DNA of 64,000 nucleotides from Candidatus Gastranaerophilales bacterium (GCA_944323475.1 CALUSQ010000002.1:62001-126000), one strand, 5' to 3'; shown: positions 9,098 through 18,413, counted from the first letter of the stretch. The notes: generated by a model not told the origin, from the letters alone. Numbers and translations: made by a program.

Positions 9098-9655
9098 ATG
9101 CCATTTGAGTTTATAAAACTGAAAATCAATGATGTGATATTGGTAAAACCAACTGTTTTTGGGGATACAAGAGGCTTTTTTATGGAAAGTTACAAAAAAT
9201 CACTTTTTGTCGAAAACGGAATAAAAGATGATTTCAATCAAGATAACCATTCAAAATCAACAAAAGGTGTTTTAAGAGGTCTACACTATCAAACAAACCC
9301 CAAAGCTCAAGCAAAATTAGTAAGATGCTCAAATGGAAAAATTTTTGATGTAGCAGTGGATTTAAGAAAAAACTCACCAACATTTGGGAAATGGGTCGGT
9401 GAAATATTATCTGAAGAGAATAAATGTATGTTATATATACCAGCAGGTTTTGCTCATGGATTTGTTGTGTTAAGTGATGAAGCTGAATTATTATACAAAG
9501 CATCAAATGAATATTCGCCCCAAAATGACAGAGGAATAAGATGGAATGATTCTGAAATAAACATTGATTGGGGTATAGACTTTGAACCATTGATAAGTGA
9601 AAAAGATTCAAAACAACCGTTTTTAAAAGATGTACCATTGGAGGAACTATTTTGA
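9098..9655 (+). CDS. rmlC: dTDP-4-dehydrorhamnose 3,5-epimerase
   Basis: The 185-residue cupin enzyme catalyses the third step of dTDP-L-rhamnose synthesis, epimerising C3 and C5 of dTDP-4-keto-6-deoxyglucose. Visible signatures are DTRGFFMESY near the N-terminus, QDNHSKSTKGVLRGLHYQ containing the catalytic His, FDVAVDLRKNSPTFGKW and IPAGFAHGFVVLS. A strong GGAGG precedes the ATG. It is the first gene of a four-gene rml operon whose members overlap by one to four bases, which points to translational coupling. Confidence 0.97.
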   Translation: MPFEFIKLKINDVILVKPTVFGDTRGFFMESYKKSLFVENGIKDDFNQDNHSKSTKGVLRGLHYQTNPKAQAKLVRCSNGKIFDVAVDLRKNSPTFGKWVGEILSEENKCMLYIPAGFAHGFVVLSDEAELLYKASNEYSPQNDRGIRWNDSEINIDWGIDFEPLISEKDSKQPFLKDVPLEELF

Positions 9656-10632
9656 GACTATTAGTTACAGGCGGAGCAGGTTTCATTGGAAGTTGCTTTA
9701 TCAGATATGTATTAAACAAACATAATAACTATAAAGTTATAAATCTTGATGCACTAACATATGCAGGTAATATTGAAAACCTTGATGATATAAAAAACAA
9801 TCCAAATTATCAGTTTGTACATGGAAATATATGTGATAAAAAATTAGTACGAGAGCTTGTTGAAGAATCTGATGCTGTAATCAACTTTGCTGCAGAAAGC
9901 CACGTTGACCGTTCAATAACAGGACCAGAAATATTTATTGAAACAAATGTTCAGGGCACTTTAAATTTACTTCAAGCATCAAAAGAAGCAAATATAGAAA
10001 GATTCTTACAAGTATCAACAGACGAAGTATATGGTTCATTGGGTAAAGATGGATATTTTTATGAAACAACACCTCTTGCACCAAACTCTCCATATTCTGC
10101 ATCAAAAGCAAGTGCAGATCTTCTTGTAAGAGCATATTATGAAACATACAATATGCCAGTGTTAAATACAAGATGTTCAAACAATTATGGTCCATACCAA
10201 TATCCGGAAAAACTTATTCCGTTTTTTATATCACAACTTCTAAAAGGCGAAAAAGTTCCTGTATATGGTGACGGCTTAAACGTAAGAGACTGGCTCTATG
10301 TATATGACCACTGTAGCGCAATAGATACTGTTTTGCATAATGGTAGAATCGGACAGGTCTACAATATAGGCGGACACAATGAAAAAACAAATCTTGAAAT
10401 TACAAAAATAATTCTTGATGCAATGGGCAAAGATGAATCGTCAATTAAATATGTTGAAGACAGACTTGGACACGATAGAAGATATGCAATAGACAATCAT
10501 AAAATACAATCGGAACTTGGTTGGGAACCATCAGTTACATTTGAAGAAGGTATCAAACTAACAATTGATTGGTACTTAAACAATCAAAATTGGATTAAAT
10601 CAATTGAAAATAAAAAGGCGGGAATAAAATAA
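9652..10632 (+). CDS. rmlB: dTDP-glucose 4,6-dehydratase
   Basis: This extended SDR enzyme of 326 residues performs the second step of dTDP-L-rhamnose synthesis, using a bound NAD. The N-terminal Rossmann motif is TGGAGFIGS, followed by NFAAESHVDRS, the STDEVYGS segment and the catalytic YSASKA (YxxxK). The start is TTG, preceded by GGAGG and overlapping the rmlC stop by four bases (TTGA), so expression of the two is coupled. Confidence 0.97.
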   Translation: MRLLVTGGAGFIGSCFIRYVLNKHNNYKVINLDALTYAGNIENLDDIKNNPNYQFVHGNICDKKLVRELVEESDAVINFAAESHVDRSITGPEIFIETNVQGTLNLLQASKEANIERFLQVSTDEVYGSLGKDGYFYETTPLAPNSPYSASKASADLLVRAYYETYNMPVLNTRCSNNYGPYQYPEKLIPFFISQLLKGEKVPVYGDGLNVRDWLYVYDHCSAIDTVLHNGRIGQVYNIGGHNEKTNLEITKIILDAMGKDESSIKYVEDRLGHDRRYAIDNHKIQSELGWEPSVTFEEGIKLTIDWYLNNQNWIKSIENKKAGIK

Positions 10633-11480
10633 TGAGTGAAGCTTATTCACAATATGGTACAGTACTTGTAACAGGTGCAAATGGAATGCTTGGACAAGAT
10701 TTATGTCCAATGCTTGAAGATTGCGGATATGAAGTAATAGAAACAGATATAGACAATCTTGATATAACTAATGAAATACAAGTCAGAAACGTAATATCTG
10801 ATGTTAAACCGGACTTTGTTATTCACTGTGCAGCATACACTAATGTTGATAAAGCTGAAGAAGAATATGATAAAGCAGAATTAATAAACGCAAAAGGCGT
10901 AGAATATATTGCAAAAGCTTGCAATTCAAATAAATGTCGATTTATATACATATCAACAGATTATGTATTTGATGGCACAAAAAATTCACCATATGAACCT
11001 GATGATAAAATTAATCCTATAAATAACTATGGTTTAACAAAATTGCATGGTGAAGAAGCAGTACAAAAATACTGTAATGATTATTTAATATTAAGAACAA
11101 GCTGGTTATATGGGCACCACGGCAAAAATTTTGTTGAAACAATGATATCTCTTTCTGAGAAACAAGAATTAAAGGTAGTAAATGATCAAATTGGGTGTCC
11201 TACTTGGACAATAGATTTGTCAGATGCAATTATTAATTTAATCGAACAAGATGCGCCATCTGGAATCTATCATGCCTGTGGTGGCGGAAATACGAGCTGG
11301 TATGGATTTGCTAAAGAAATATTTTCTCTTATGAAAATAAATACAAATTTGCAACCTTGTACAACAGAAGATTTCCCGAGACCTGCTAAAAGACCAAAAT
11401 ATAGTATAATGGACAACAATGGTTTACTTAGAGATTGGAAGCTAGCTTTAAAAGAATATATTGAGTTGAGGGTGGACTAA
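10632..11480 (+). CDS. rmlD: dTDP-4-dehydrorhamnose reductase
   Basis: This 282-residue SDR-fold enzyme reduces dTDP-4-keto-rhamnose to dTDP-L-rhamnose, the last step of the pathway. The nucleotide-binding motif is TGANGMLGQ, followed by the [15 protein letters not shown] segment, STDYVFDG and the catalytic tyrosine/lysine in [11 protein letters not shown]. Its ATG shares one base with the rmlB stop (TAATG). The N-terminal extension of about 11 residues before the Rossmann strand is slightly longer than usual. Confidence 0.96.
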   Translation: MSEAYSQYGTVLVTGANGMLGQDLCPMLEDCGYEVIETDIDNLDITNEIQVRNVISDVKPDFVIHCAAYTNVDKAEEEYDKAELINAKGVEYIAKACNSNKCRFIYISTDYVFDGTKNSPYEPDDKINPINNYGLTKLHGEEAVQKYCNDYLILRTSWLYGHHGKNFVETMISLSEKQELKVVNDQIGCPTWTIDLSDAIINLIEQDAPSGIYHACGGGNTSWYGFAKEIFSLMKINTNLQPCTTEDFPRPAKRPKYSIMDNNGLLRDWKLALKEYIELRVD

Positions 11481-12352
11481 TGAAGGGAATAATTTTAGCA
11501 GGTGGTGCAGGCACAAGACTTTATCCTAGTACAATCGCTGTATCAAAACAGCTATTGCCTATATATGATAAACCAATGATATATCATCCAATATCGGTAC
11601 TAATGCTTGCTGGTATAAAAGAGATCCTTGTCATCTCCACACCCCAAGACCTACCAAATTTCGAAAAATTGCTAAAAGATGGCTCACAGTTTGGAGTAAA
11701 ATTTAGCTATAAAGAACAACCAACACCTGATGGACTTGCACAAGCCTTTATATTAGGTGAAGAATTTATTGGAGATAATGCAGCTGCATTGATACTTGGA
11801 GACAACATTTTTTATGGTCCAGGATTCTCAGCTACATTAAGAAAAGCCGTAAAACGTGCAGAAGAAAATGGTGGTGCTACTGTTTTTGGATATCAAGTAA
11901 AAGATCCTGAAAGATTCGGTGTCGTTTCATTTAACAAAGACGGTGTTGCTGACAGCATTGAAGAAAAGCCACAGAATCCAAAATCTAATTATGCCGTAAC
12001 TGGATTATATTTTTATGACAAAAATGTTGTTAAACATGCAAAGAACCTCAAACCATCTGCAAGAGGAGAACTTGAAATTACTGATTTAAACAAAATTTAT
12101 CTTAAAAACCAACAGCTTAATGTAGAAATACTTGGTAGAGGTTTTGCATGGTTAGACACAGGAACTCATCAATCACTTTTGCAAGCAAGTCAATATGTAC
12201 ATACGATTGAAGAAAACCAAGGCATAAAAATTGCTTGTCTTGAAGAAGTTGCATACAGAATGGGATTTATCTCAAAAGAAAAACTTGCTCAACACTTAAA
12301 AGACTTAAAAAATAATGATTATTACGAATACATAAAAAGGATTCTACAATAA
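11480..12352 (+). CDS. rmlA: Glucose-1-phosphate thymidylyltransferase
   Basis: This 290-residue enzyme makes dTDP-glucose from dTTP and glucose-1-phosphate, the first step of the rhamnose pathway. The N-terminus contains the nucleotidyltransferase motif GGAGTRLYP and [23 protein letters not shown] holds the Mg-binding Asp, and [20 protein letters not shown] completes the active site. Its start shares a base with the rmlD stop. All four rhamnose genes are therefore present, implying rhamnose in cell-surface polysaccharide or glycolipid. Confidence 0.97.
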   Translation: MKGIILAGGAGTRLYPSTIAVSKQLLPIYDKPMIYHPISVLMLAGIKEILVISTPQDLPNFEKLLKDGSQFGVKFSYKEQPTPDGLAQAFILGEEFIGDNAAALILGDNIFYGPGFSATLRKAVKRAEENGGATVFGYQVKDPERFGVVSFNKDGVADSIEEKPQNPKSNYAVTGLYFYDKNVVKHAKNLKPSARGELEITDLNKIYLKNQQLNVEILGRGFAWLDTGTHQSLLQASQYVHTIEENQGIKIACLEEVAYRMGFISKEKLAQHLKDLKNNDYYEYIKRILQ

Positions 12353-12353
12353 A

Positions 12354-13331
12354 ATGCAATCATTTGTCATAAAAACAATAACTTCAATTAACACATTAAA
12401 TGAATTGCTATTTAAACCTATTGATAATATAATTGAAAATTTGAATCTACCATATTGGCTTTCAGATGCAATAATTGATAGCATACATATGCTGCCATTT
12501 CTGTTTTTTATATTCATTATCATTGAACTAATTGAACAATTTTATGGAAATAAAATTAATAAAATAGCTGAATACTCTGACAAAGCTGGACCTCTAATTG
12601 GTACTATAGCTGCATCTGTACCGCAATGTGGATTTTCAGTCATAGCAAGTGCATTATATACAAAAAGATTTATAACAAAAGGTACACTGCTTGCAGTATA
12701 TCTTGCAACATCAGACGAAGCTATACCGGTTATTCTATCAAACCCCGAAAAAATTAAGCTAATAATTCCATTGCTAATTACAAAATTAATTATTGCACTG
12801 TGCGCAGGGTACAGTATCGACTTTTTTCTTAGAAATAAGATAAATACAATGTTCAAATCTGAAACAATTGAAAAATTAGACAATGAAGAAGGATGCTGCA
12901 AACATAATATTACACAAAAAGAAACAAATGAGCTTTTTATACATCCTATCAAACATACATTAAATGTTTTTATATTTGTTTTATTGATAACTATCGGGCT
13001 TAATTATTTAATACATGTTACAGGTGGCGAAGAAAATATTGGTAAATATTTCCTTCAAGATACATATTTACAACCAATATTAACAGGTATTATTGGTTTG
13101 ATTCCAAATTGTGCAATTTCTATTGCTATTACCTTGATGTACTTAAAAGGTGCTATAAGTTTCGGTGCAGTAATAGCTGGACTTTCATCTAGTGCAGGAC
13201 TAGGAATATTAGTATTACTAAAGAAAAATGAGTCAGTTGCAGACTCTATTAAAATAATACTTTTACTTTTACTTATTAGTATACTTTCAGGAACTATTAT
13301 CCAAATATTTGACATATCACCAATTATTTAA
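12354..13331 (+). CDS. Putative 10-TM heavy-metal/arsenic-type permease (ArsP_2-like)
   Basis: This 325-residue membrane protein starts two bases after the rmlA stop and has two similar halves. Each half carries a Pro-x-Cys motif after a Gly-rich helix: IAASVPQCGFS in the first and IIGLIPNCAIS in the second. A central soluble loop contains EEGCCKH, a possible metal-binding CC pair. This pattern matches the putative 10-TM heavy-metal exporter family related to ArsP and putative manganese transporters. The transported ion is unknown. Its position after rmlA could be accidental readthrough rather than a functional link. Confidence 0.72.
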   Translation: MQSFVIKTITSINTLNELLFKPIDNIIENLNLPYWLSDAIIDSIHMLPFLFFIFIIIELIEQFYGNKINKIAEYSDKAGPLIGTIAASVPQCGFSVIASALYTKRFITKGTLLAVYLATSDEAIPVILSNPEKIKLIIPLLITKLIIALCAGYSIDFFLRNKINTMFKSETIEKLDNEEGCCKHNITQKETNELFIHPIKHTLNVFIFVLLITIGLNYLIHVTGGEENIGKYFLQDTYLQPILTGIIGLIPNCAISIAITLMYLKGAISFGAVIAGLSSSAGLGILVLLKKNESVADSIKIILLLLLISILSGTIIQIFDISPII

Positions 13332-13369
13332 AAGACATAATATACTAAAATCATAATAAAGGAGGAATC

Positions 13370-13696
13370 ATGATTTTAGTCAGATGGTTTTGTTTTGCAT
13401 TAGCATTAATATTCACAGCATGGTTAGTCCCAGGGGTAGAAATTGCAAACTTTATGACAGCATTGCTGGCATGTGTAGTTATTGCATTAATAAATACATT
13501 TGTAAAACCTGTAATAGAAATTATCTCATTACCAGTAAATATATTAACAATAGGCCTTTTTAGCTTGGTAATAAACGCATTCATGTTTATGCTTGCGGGT
13601 TGGCTAACACCTGGTATAGAAATAAATGGATTTTTAAGCGCACTTATGGGATCAATTGTTTTATCTATACTTAGCTTAGGAATAAGCAAGATATAA
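13370..13696 (+). CDS. Small four-helix membrane protein, YvlD / phage-holin-4-2 family
   Basis: The 108-residue protein consists of four hydrophobic helices with short Pro-Gly turns (AWLVPGVEI and GWLTPGIEI), which matches the YvlD family annotated as 'phage holin family'. The two halves look like an internal duplication around these turns, and NTFVKPVIEIISLPVN is the conserved loop. Members are ordinary chromosomal membrane proteins, often linked to envelope stress, and there are no phage genes nearby. AAAGGAGG precedes the ATG. Confidence 0.85.
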   Translation: MILVRWFCFALALIFTAWLVPGVEIANFMTALLACVVIALINTFVKPVIEIISLPVNILTIGLFSLVINAFMFMLAGWLTPGIEINGFLSALMGSIVLSILSLGISKI

Positions 13697-13697
13697 T

Positions 13698-14150
13698 TTA
13701 CTTATTTTTGTAAGTATTAAGATGATTACCGTCCATATCGTATTTTTTGGTTAAACCATCCATATCAACCTTAAAATATCCGACAGGTGTGCCATCTTTG
13801 TCATAAAGATTTGTTCTATATTTAGATACTGCTTGAAAATAGCCTACAACATGGTTATATTTGTCATAAAGATAGGTTTTCCCCCGTTGGTTAGCTTTAT
13901 ATTTAGATAAAATATTTCCATTTTTGTCATATTTTACAATCATTCCAAAGCCATCGTCAACATAATACCCTGTTTCTGAACCATAGGTGTCATATTCAAT
14001 TACAGTAATATTAGACTGTGTGACATAACCACCCATTCTCATTCCTGTCGTATTAACTTTATTTATGCTCGAACCAATTCCACCAGAAAAAGCCGGTGCA
14101 ATAAAAATAGAAACCAAAATAATAGAAATGAATAAAGTATATTTTTTCAT
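13698..14150 (-). CDS. Exported protein with YDxxGxxxGYF repeats
   Basis: The 150-residue product has a signal peptide (residues 1-22) and then a series of degenerate repeats of the type YDKxGxxxGYFK, about 14-22 residues apart: YDTYGSETGYY, YDKNGNILSKY, YDKYNHVVGYF, YDKDGTPVGYF and YDMDGNHLNTY. Tyr/Gly-rich repeats of this kind form beta-meander structures in secreted or surface proteins. GAGGT precedes the ATG. I recognise no named family. It is convergent with the YvlD-like gene, the two stops being one base apart. Confidence 0.75.
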   Translation of the reverse strand: MKKYTLFISIILVSIFIAPAFSGGIGSSINKVNTTGMRMGGYVTQSNITVIEYDTYGSETGYYVDDGFGMIVKYDKNGNILSKYKANQRGKTYLYDKYNHVVGYFQAVSKYRTNLYDKDGTPVGYFKVDMDGLTKKYDMDGNHLNTYKNK

Positions 14151-14195
14151 GCAACCTCACTCCAAATAATATACTATTATTCTAACACATGCTTT

Positions 14196-15062
14196 TTAAA
14201 CCTTGCCATCGAGAATAACAGTTTGCTTTGAAGCAACACCCAAACCTATACCTGCAAGTATGTATGTGCCTAATGCAAGTGCATAATTTTTCTTTAAAAC
14301 TTTTAAATTAGAAGCATTTCCAAGTACTTTTTTAGCTGCTTTTATACCTTTAAAAGAAGCAAGACCTTCCTCAATTATTGTCGGCAAAAATGCACAAAAG
14401 CCCAAGATACCTGCATTTCTTTCAATAAATGATTTTTTACCATCATTTTTATTTGAAAACATACCGTTAGCAATCAACAATGCCATAGGTGCATATCCAG
14501 CATAGCGACGTGATTTTTGTAATAATTTTGTAAATACATTTTTTGTGTTTGCAGCATGACCAAGTTCATGTAGTATCAATGATGGTTTTGACTTAGGAGC
14601 AACTGCAAGTTTTAGTTTATCAACATAAAATGCATTCAAACCTTTAGCAACGGTGTCTAACTCTTTATTCAATCCATATCTGGCAATAAATTGATTTTTA
14701 TTAGATTGATCAATAAAAGCAGCTGTGATATTCAAGTTATTACTATGTATCATATCTCTAGCTACTTTTACAACATTTTGAGGTGTCGTAAATTCCATTC
14801 CAGCACTAAGTTTTTTTGAGAGATAAGAAGAGCCTTTCTGCAATGCTGAAGCAACTACCTGTAATAAAGCAGCAAGTCCAAGAGTTTTTACCGTCTCATT
14901 TTGTTCAGATCTGCTTGGAGTTCTATTTATATCACTACTATCATAAGGTGCAAAACCTCTATAATAAGGTGGTGATTGTGAATATTGATGATTACTAAAT
15001 GAACTGATTGGATACATATTGCTACTTACACTTTTACCTTCATCTAGTATAAAACATGACAA
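14196..15062 (-). CDS. Membrane protein with HELGH zinc-peptidase motif, lineage hypothetical
   Basis: Within 288 residues the protein has HELGH at 165-169 (HExxH) and EEGLAS at 230-235, where Glu230 or 231 could be the third zinc ligand of a gluzincin. Hydrophobic segments lie near 62-74, 190-200, 215-230 and 262-280, so the zinc motif may face a membrane. The N-terminus is Ser/Tyr/Pro-rich and includes YYRGFAPY, reminiscent of the FxG tag in other hypotheticals here. The longest frame begins at a TTG (15062) without a Shine-Dalgarno; an ATG at 15014 is the alternative and I find it at least as likely. Peptidase activity is inferred only from motifs. Confidence 0.7.
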   Translation of the reverse strand: MSCFILDEGKSVSSNMYPISSFSNHQYSQSPPYYRGFAPYDSSDINRTPSRSEQNETVKTLGLAALLQVVASALQKGSSYLSKKLSAGMEFTTPQNVVKVARDMIHSNNLNITAAFIDQSNKNQFIARYGLNKELDTVAKGLNAFYVDKLKLAVAPKSKPSLILHELGHAANTKNVFTKLLQKSRRYAGYAPMALLIANGMFSNKNDGKKSFIERNAGILGFCAFLPTIIEEGLASFKGIKAAKKVLGNASNLKVLKKNYALALGTYILAGIGLGVASKQTVILDGKV

Positions 15063-15145
15063 ATTAAAAATTTGCTGTAATACTAATAATTTGAAGAAAA
15101 ACTTAACAAATTACATAATACTTATATAAAGTAAACCAAATAAAT

Positions 15146-15186
15146 TATTGTTGTCATGATAACATTATGTTATTATGATAACAATA
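15146..15186. promoter_or_regulatory. Promoter embedded in a 19-bp-arm inverted repeat (operator) upstream of the TolC-like gene
   Basis: Arms 15146-15164 and 15168-15186 are inverted repeats matching at 17 of 19 positions with a three-base spacer. Inside them lie a -35 box TTGTCA (15151-15156) and, after exactly 17 bases, a -10 box TATGAT (15174-15179). The expected transcription start is near 15186, and AAGGAGA follows about seven bases later. Such overlap is typical of a TetR- or MarR-type repressor site. The regulator gene is not adjacent. Confidence 0.65.
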
Positions 15187-15204
15187 ACTCTCAAGGAGAA
15201 TATA

Positions 15205-16599
15205 ATGAAGTACAAAAGATTTATAGCAACATTAATAACTACAAGTATTTTGAGTACAAATTTTTTAAATGCATTTGCATTAGCACAAAGCTCAGAATCA
15301 CAAAATTCAACAGACAAAAAGAAAAATAAATTAATAAAATCACAAGTATCTGAATATAGATTTGACTATGTAAACACTGGTTGGTGGAAGGGTTTTGATG
15401 ATGAATATTTAAATGAATATATTATCAAAGCTATTGAAAATAACCATGATTTAAAAATTGCAACACTTAGAGTAGAGCAATATCATCAAATGATGAAACT
15501 TCAATTTGCAAACGAATTACCTCAAGTTTCAGCTGGATTTGCTCCTACTGGTATAAAATTACCTGGTACATCGAGCACACAAGGAGCATGGGCTTTCCCT
15601 ATAAATGTAAGCTATGAACTGGATTTGTTTTTAAAAAACAGAGATAAAACACGTTCCTCTAAAAAAGAATGGGAAAAATCTAAATTTGACGAAAGAGCTT
15701 CTTATATAGCAATTTCTTCAGCAGTAGGTGCAACATATTTTAATATAATTAGAGCAGATAAACTAATAGAACTACAAAAAGAAATTATTAACGATAGAAA
15801 AAAAATATATGACTTGATGTCAGAAAGAAACAATGTAGGTCTTACCTCAACAGCAGATGTGGTAAGTGCAAATAAAGCTTATGTTGCAGCAACAGCAGAT
15901 TTGGCGGATTTAGAAAAAAGCAGAACAACACTACTAAACAATTTGGCAGTTCTAATTGGCGAAAGTCCAGCAAATATTGACGAATTAAAAAGAAAATCAT
16001 ATGACGATTCATATTTGGTTAAAATACCAAACTCTATACCATCAGAAGTTATTGATCAACGACCGGATTATTTAGCAGCAGAAAAAATGGTAGAAAAAGC
16101 AGGTTTAGATGTAAGAATTGCCAAAAAAGAATTTTTGCCAAGTATAAACTTAATAGGTTTAATGGCATTTGCGTCGTCATCATTTAGCCAAACATTTAAC
16201 TGGAACAATGTTTTTGGTGTATTAGGTGCTAGCGGAATGCTTAATTTATTCACTGGTGGCCGAAAAACAGCTAATTTAAGATTAAAAAAGAATGCATATG
16301 AACAAATTTTACATCAATATTACAATACAAATTTAAGAGCTATCCAGGAAGTAAACGATTCTCTTGTCGCGCTAAAACAAGACGATAAAAAATACAAAAC
16401 AAATCTAAACGTTTACGAACTTGAACAAAAAGACTTTAGTTATACAAATGATAAATACAATGCAGGAATGATATCATATCTTGATTTACTGCAGAAAAAA
16501 GAAAATTTATTATCACTAAATAAACAGGTTGTGTCAAATAAAATTGACTGCAATATTGACTACATTGGTCTATATAAAGCAACCGGTACAAAACTATAA
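15205..16599 (+). CDS. TolC/OprM-like outer-membrane efflux channel
   Basis: The product has 464 residues: a signal peptide (about 1-28, ending LNAFALAQ) followed by two outer-membrane-factor repeats rich in long helices, such as NVGLTSTADVVSANKAYV and KYNAGMISYLDLLQKKENL, which are the paired OMF signatures. VSYELDLF and IDQRPDYLAAEKMV are also typical of OprM/NodT proteins. There is no lipobox Cys. It would form the trimeric channel of an RND, MFS or ABC tripartite pump, but no pump gene is adjacent. The frame extends to 15175, but AAGGAGA sits inside that extension, so the start at 15205 is preferred. The promoter overlaps a large inverted repeat, suggesting inducible expression. Confidence 0.92.
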   Translation: MKYKRFIATLITTSILSTNFLNAFALAQSSESQNSTDKKKNKLIKSQVSEYRFDYVNTGWWKGFDDEYLNEYIIKAIENNHDLKIATLRVEQYHQMMKLQFANELPQVSAGFAPTGIKLPGTSSTQGAWAFPINVSYELDLFLKNRDKTRSSKKEWEKSKFDERASYIAISSAVGATYFNIIRADKLIELQKEIINDRKKIYDLMSERNNVGLTSTADVVSANKAYVAATADLADLEKSRTTLLNNLAVLIGESPANIDELKRKSYDDSYLVKIPNSIPSEVIDQRPDYLAAEKMVEKAGLDVRIAKKEFLPSINLIGLMAFASSSFSQTFNWNNVFGVLGASGMLNLFTGGRKTANLRLKKNAYEQILHQYYNTNLRAIQEVNDSLVALKQDDKKYKTNLNVYELEQKDFSYTNDKYNAGMISYLDLLQKKENLLSLNKQVVSNKIDCNIDYIGLYKATGTKL

Positions 16600-16677
16600 T
16601 TATAAAATTTATATAAAGCTTTTATTTAATAAAATCTTCACATGTTAAAATTAAAACACAGACAATGTGAGGAAAGT

Positions 16678-17649
16678 ATGCTTAAAGATTTTTTAGAAAA
16701 AAAACAATGTTTTAAATTAGTTTGCGGTGCAGGAAATGAAGATGCTGAAGAAGTAGAAAAGCTTGTTACATTATATTCAAAAGCTGGTTGCATGTTTTTT
16801 GACTTATGCGCAAAGCCTGAAATTGTTGATGCAGCAAAAAGAGGATTAAAAAAAGCTGGAATAAAAAATGACAGATATTTATGTGTAAGTGTTGGTATTG
16901 ACGGTGATCCACATATAACAAAAGCTGTTATTGACACATCAAAATGTACAAAATGTGGCAAGTGTTTTCAAATTTGTCCTCATGAAGCTGTGAAACTTAA
17001 TAACAATGAATATAAAATTAATAAAACAAGATGTTTAGGATGTTCACAATGCGAAAAATCTTGCCCATCAAAAGCTATTAATATGATAGCTCAGCTTCAA
17101 GATTACAATGAAATATTACCTGAACTTATAGCTAAAGGCATTGATTGTATTGAATTTCATGCTATATCAGAAAATGAGAATGATGTAACTGAAAAATGGA
17201 ATCAAATTAATGAGAATTTCGACGGATTACTTTGTATATCAATTGACCGTTCTGAACTAGGCGACAAAAAGTTAATACAAAGAGTAAAAAGACTAATTTC
17301 TAACAGAAAGCCATATACAACAATTATCCAAGCTGATGGTATAGCGATGTCCGGAAATACAGATGAATATGGAACAACATTGCAAGCAGTAGCAACTGCA
17401 CAACTTTTTCAAAATGCAAAACTACCGGTTTACATAATGATGTCAGGAGGAACAAATACAAAATCTACTGAACTTGCAAAATTATGCGGTGTTAGACCAA
17501 ACTGCTTGGCTGTCGGATCATATGCAAGAAAAATTGTAAAAGAATATCTTGAAAGAGATGACTTTTATACAAACAAAGAAATATTTGAAAAAGCAGTTAA
17601 AAAAGCTAAATCACTTATTGATACAACATTGAGGTACATGAATGATTAG
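16678..17649 (+). CDS. ldpA: LdpA-like iron-sulfur protein (cyanobacterial circadian-input family)
   Basis: The 323-residue protein carries two ferredoxin-type 4Fe-4S motifs: Cys90, 93, 96, 100 (CTKCGKCFQICP) and Cys119, 122, 125, 129 (CLGCSQCEKSCP). The N-terminal domain (FKLVCGAGNEDAEEVEKL, then FFDLCAKPEIVDAAKRGL) and the long C-terminal domain after the clusters match the plan of cyanobacterial LdpA, a redox-sensing protein that co-purifies with clock components and modulates period. The frame reaches 16642, but GAGGAAAG directly precedes the ATG at 16678. It overlaps the following HAD gene by eight bases, so the two are coupled. No kai gene is visible here, so the role in this organism is unknown; redox sensing is the likely shared function. 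Confidence 0.78.
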   Translation: MLKDFLEKKQCFKLVCGAGNEDAEEVEKLVTLYSKAGCMFFDLCAKPEIVDAAKRGLKKAGIKNDRYLCVSVGIDGDPHITKAVIDTSKCTKCGKCFQICPHEAVKLNNNEYKINKTRCLGCSQCEKSCPSKAINMIAQLQDYNEILPELIAKGIDCIEFHAISENENDVTEKWNQINENFDGLLCISIDRSELGDKKLIQRVKRLISNRKPYTTIIQADGIAMSGNTDEYGTTLQAVATAQLFQNAKLPVYIMMSGGTNTKSTELAKLCGVRPNCLAVGSYARKIVKEYLERDDFYTNKEIFEKAVKKAKSLIDTTLRYMND

Positions 17650-18406
17650 TCTAAAGACAGATAATTGGCAAATTGACCATATTGATACTGTCTTATTTGA
17701 CAAAGACGGAACATTCATCGATTTGCATTATTTTTGGGGCAAAATGACAGAAATGAGGGCTAAAGCAGTAATAAACCAGTATAATCTTTCTATAGATTTT
17801 ATGGATAATTTATGTGAATATCTTGGCTACAACAGAAAACAAAAAAAAATGTTAAAATACGGAATTACAGCTTTGTATTCACGTCCACGAATTATTGAAA
17901 TATTTAAAAATAATTTACTAGATCTGAATATCATTGCTACCACAAAAGATATTGAAAATATTTTTGATAATGTTAGCAAAGAATTTTATCAAGAAATACA
18001 TAAATATACAAAACCAATTGATGATGCAATCAAGTTTATTAGAGATTTATATTCACATGGAGTAAAACTAGGCATAGTAACTTCTGATTCTGTCGACTCA
18101 ACAATGCTAACTCTTGAATATTACGATTGGGAAAAATATTTTTCAGCAGTAATAGGGCGTGAATCAACAAAAGAAAACAAAGAAAGCGGTATACCTGCAA
18201 AAAAAGCATTAGAAATAATGCATTCTACTCCAAATAATACAATTATGATTGGCGATGCACCAATGGACTATCTTTCAGCAAAAAATGCTGGAATAGACAA
18301 AACTATACTAGTTGCTACAGGTCAATTAAATATAAAGGATTTAATGTCGTACAGTAATTATGTTGTTAATTCATTAAAAAAAATAAAAATAATTAAACAT
18401 AAATAA
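17642..18406 (+). CDS. HAD-superfamily phosphatase, phosphoglycolate-phosphatase-like
   Basis: The 254-residue protein has all HAD motifs: FDKDGTFID (motif I nucleophile Asp), GIVTSDS (motif II), a Lys in the KENKESGIPAKKALE region (motif III) and MIGDAPMDYLSAKNAG (motif IV). A helical cap lies between motifs I and II. This layout is that of Gph/PGPase-type phosphatases, although substrate cannot be predicted. It begins eight bases inside ldpA, so the two products are probably made together. A tRNA-Arg gene on the opposite strand ends just beyond its stop. Confidence 0.88.
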   Translation: MISLKTDNWQIDHIDTVLFDKDGTFIDLHYFWGKMTEMRAKAVINQYNLSIDFMDNLCEYLGYNRKQKKMLKYGITALYSRPRIIEIFKNNLLDLNIIATTKDIENIFDNVSKEFYQEIHKYTKPIDDAIKFIRDLYSHGVKLGIVTSDSVDSTMLTLEYYDWEKYFSAVIGRESTKENKESGIPAKKALEIMHSTPNNTIMIGDAPMDYLSAKNAGIDKTILVATGQLNIKDLMSYSNYVVNSLKKIKIIKHK

Positions 18407-18413
18407 AAGAAAA

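Noticed and set aside
9234-9719. Reverse 161-residue frame over rmlC/rmlB
   Set aside because: It overlaps two certain rhamnose genes and has low-complexity Leu/His/Ile-rich sequence.
13370-13696. YvlD-like 'phage holin' as sign of a prophage
   Set aside because: No phage structural, lysis or integrase genes are nearby, and the family is common on ordinary chromosomes.
999-18406. Photorespiration-like pathway from glcD, the HAD phosphatase and the gcv genes
   Set aside because: The genes are far apart, substrates are not determinable, and no RuBisCO or glyoxylate aminotransferase is evident.
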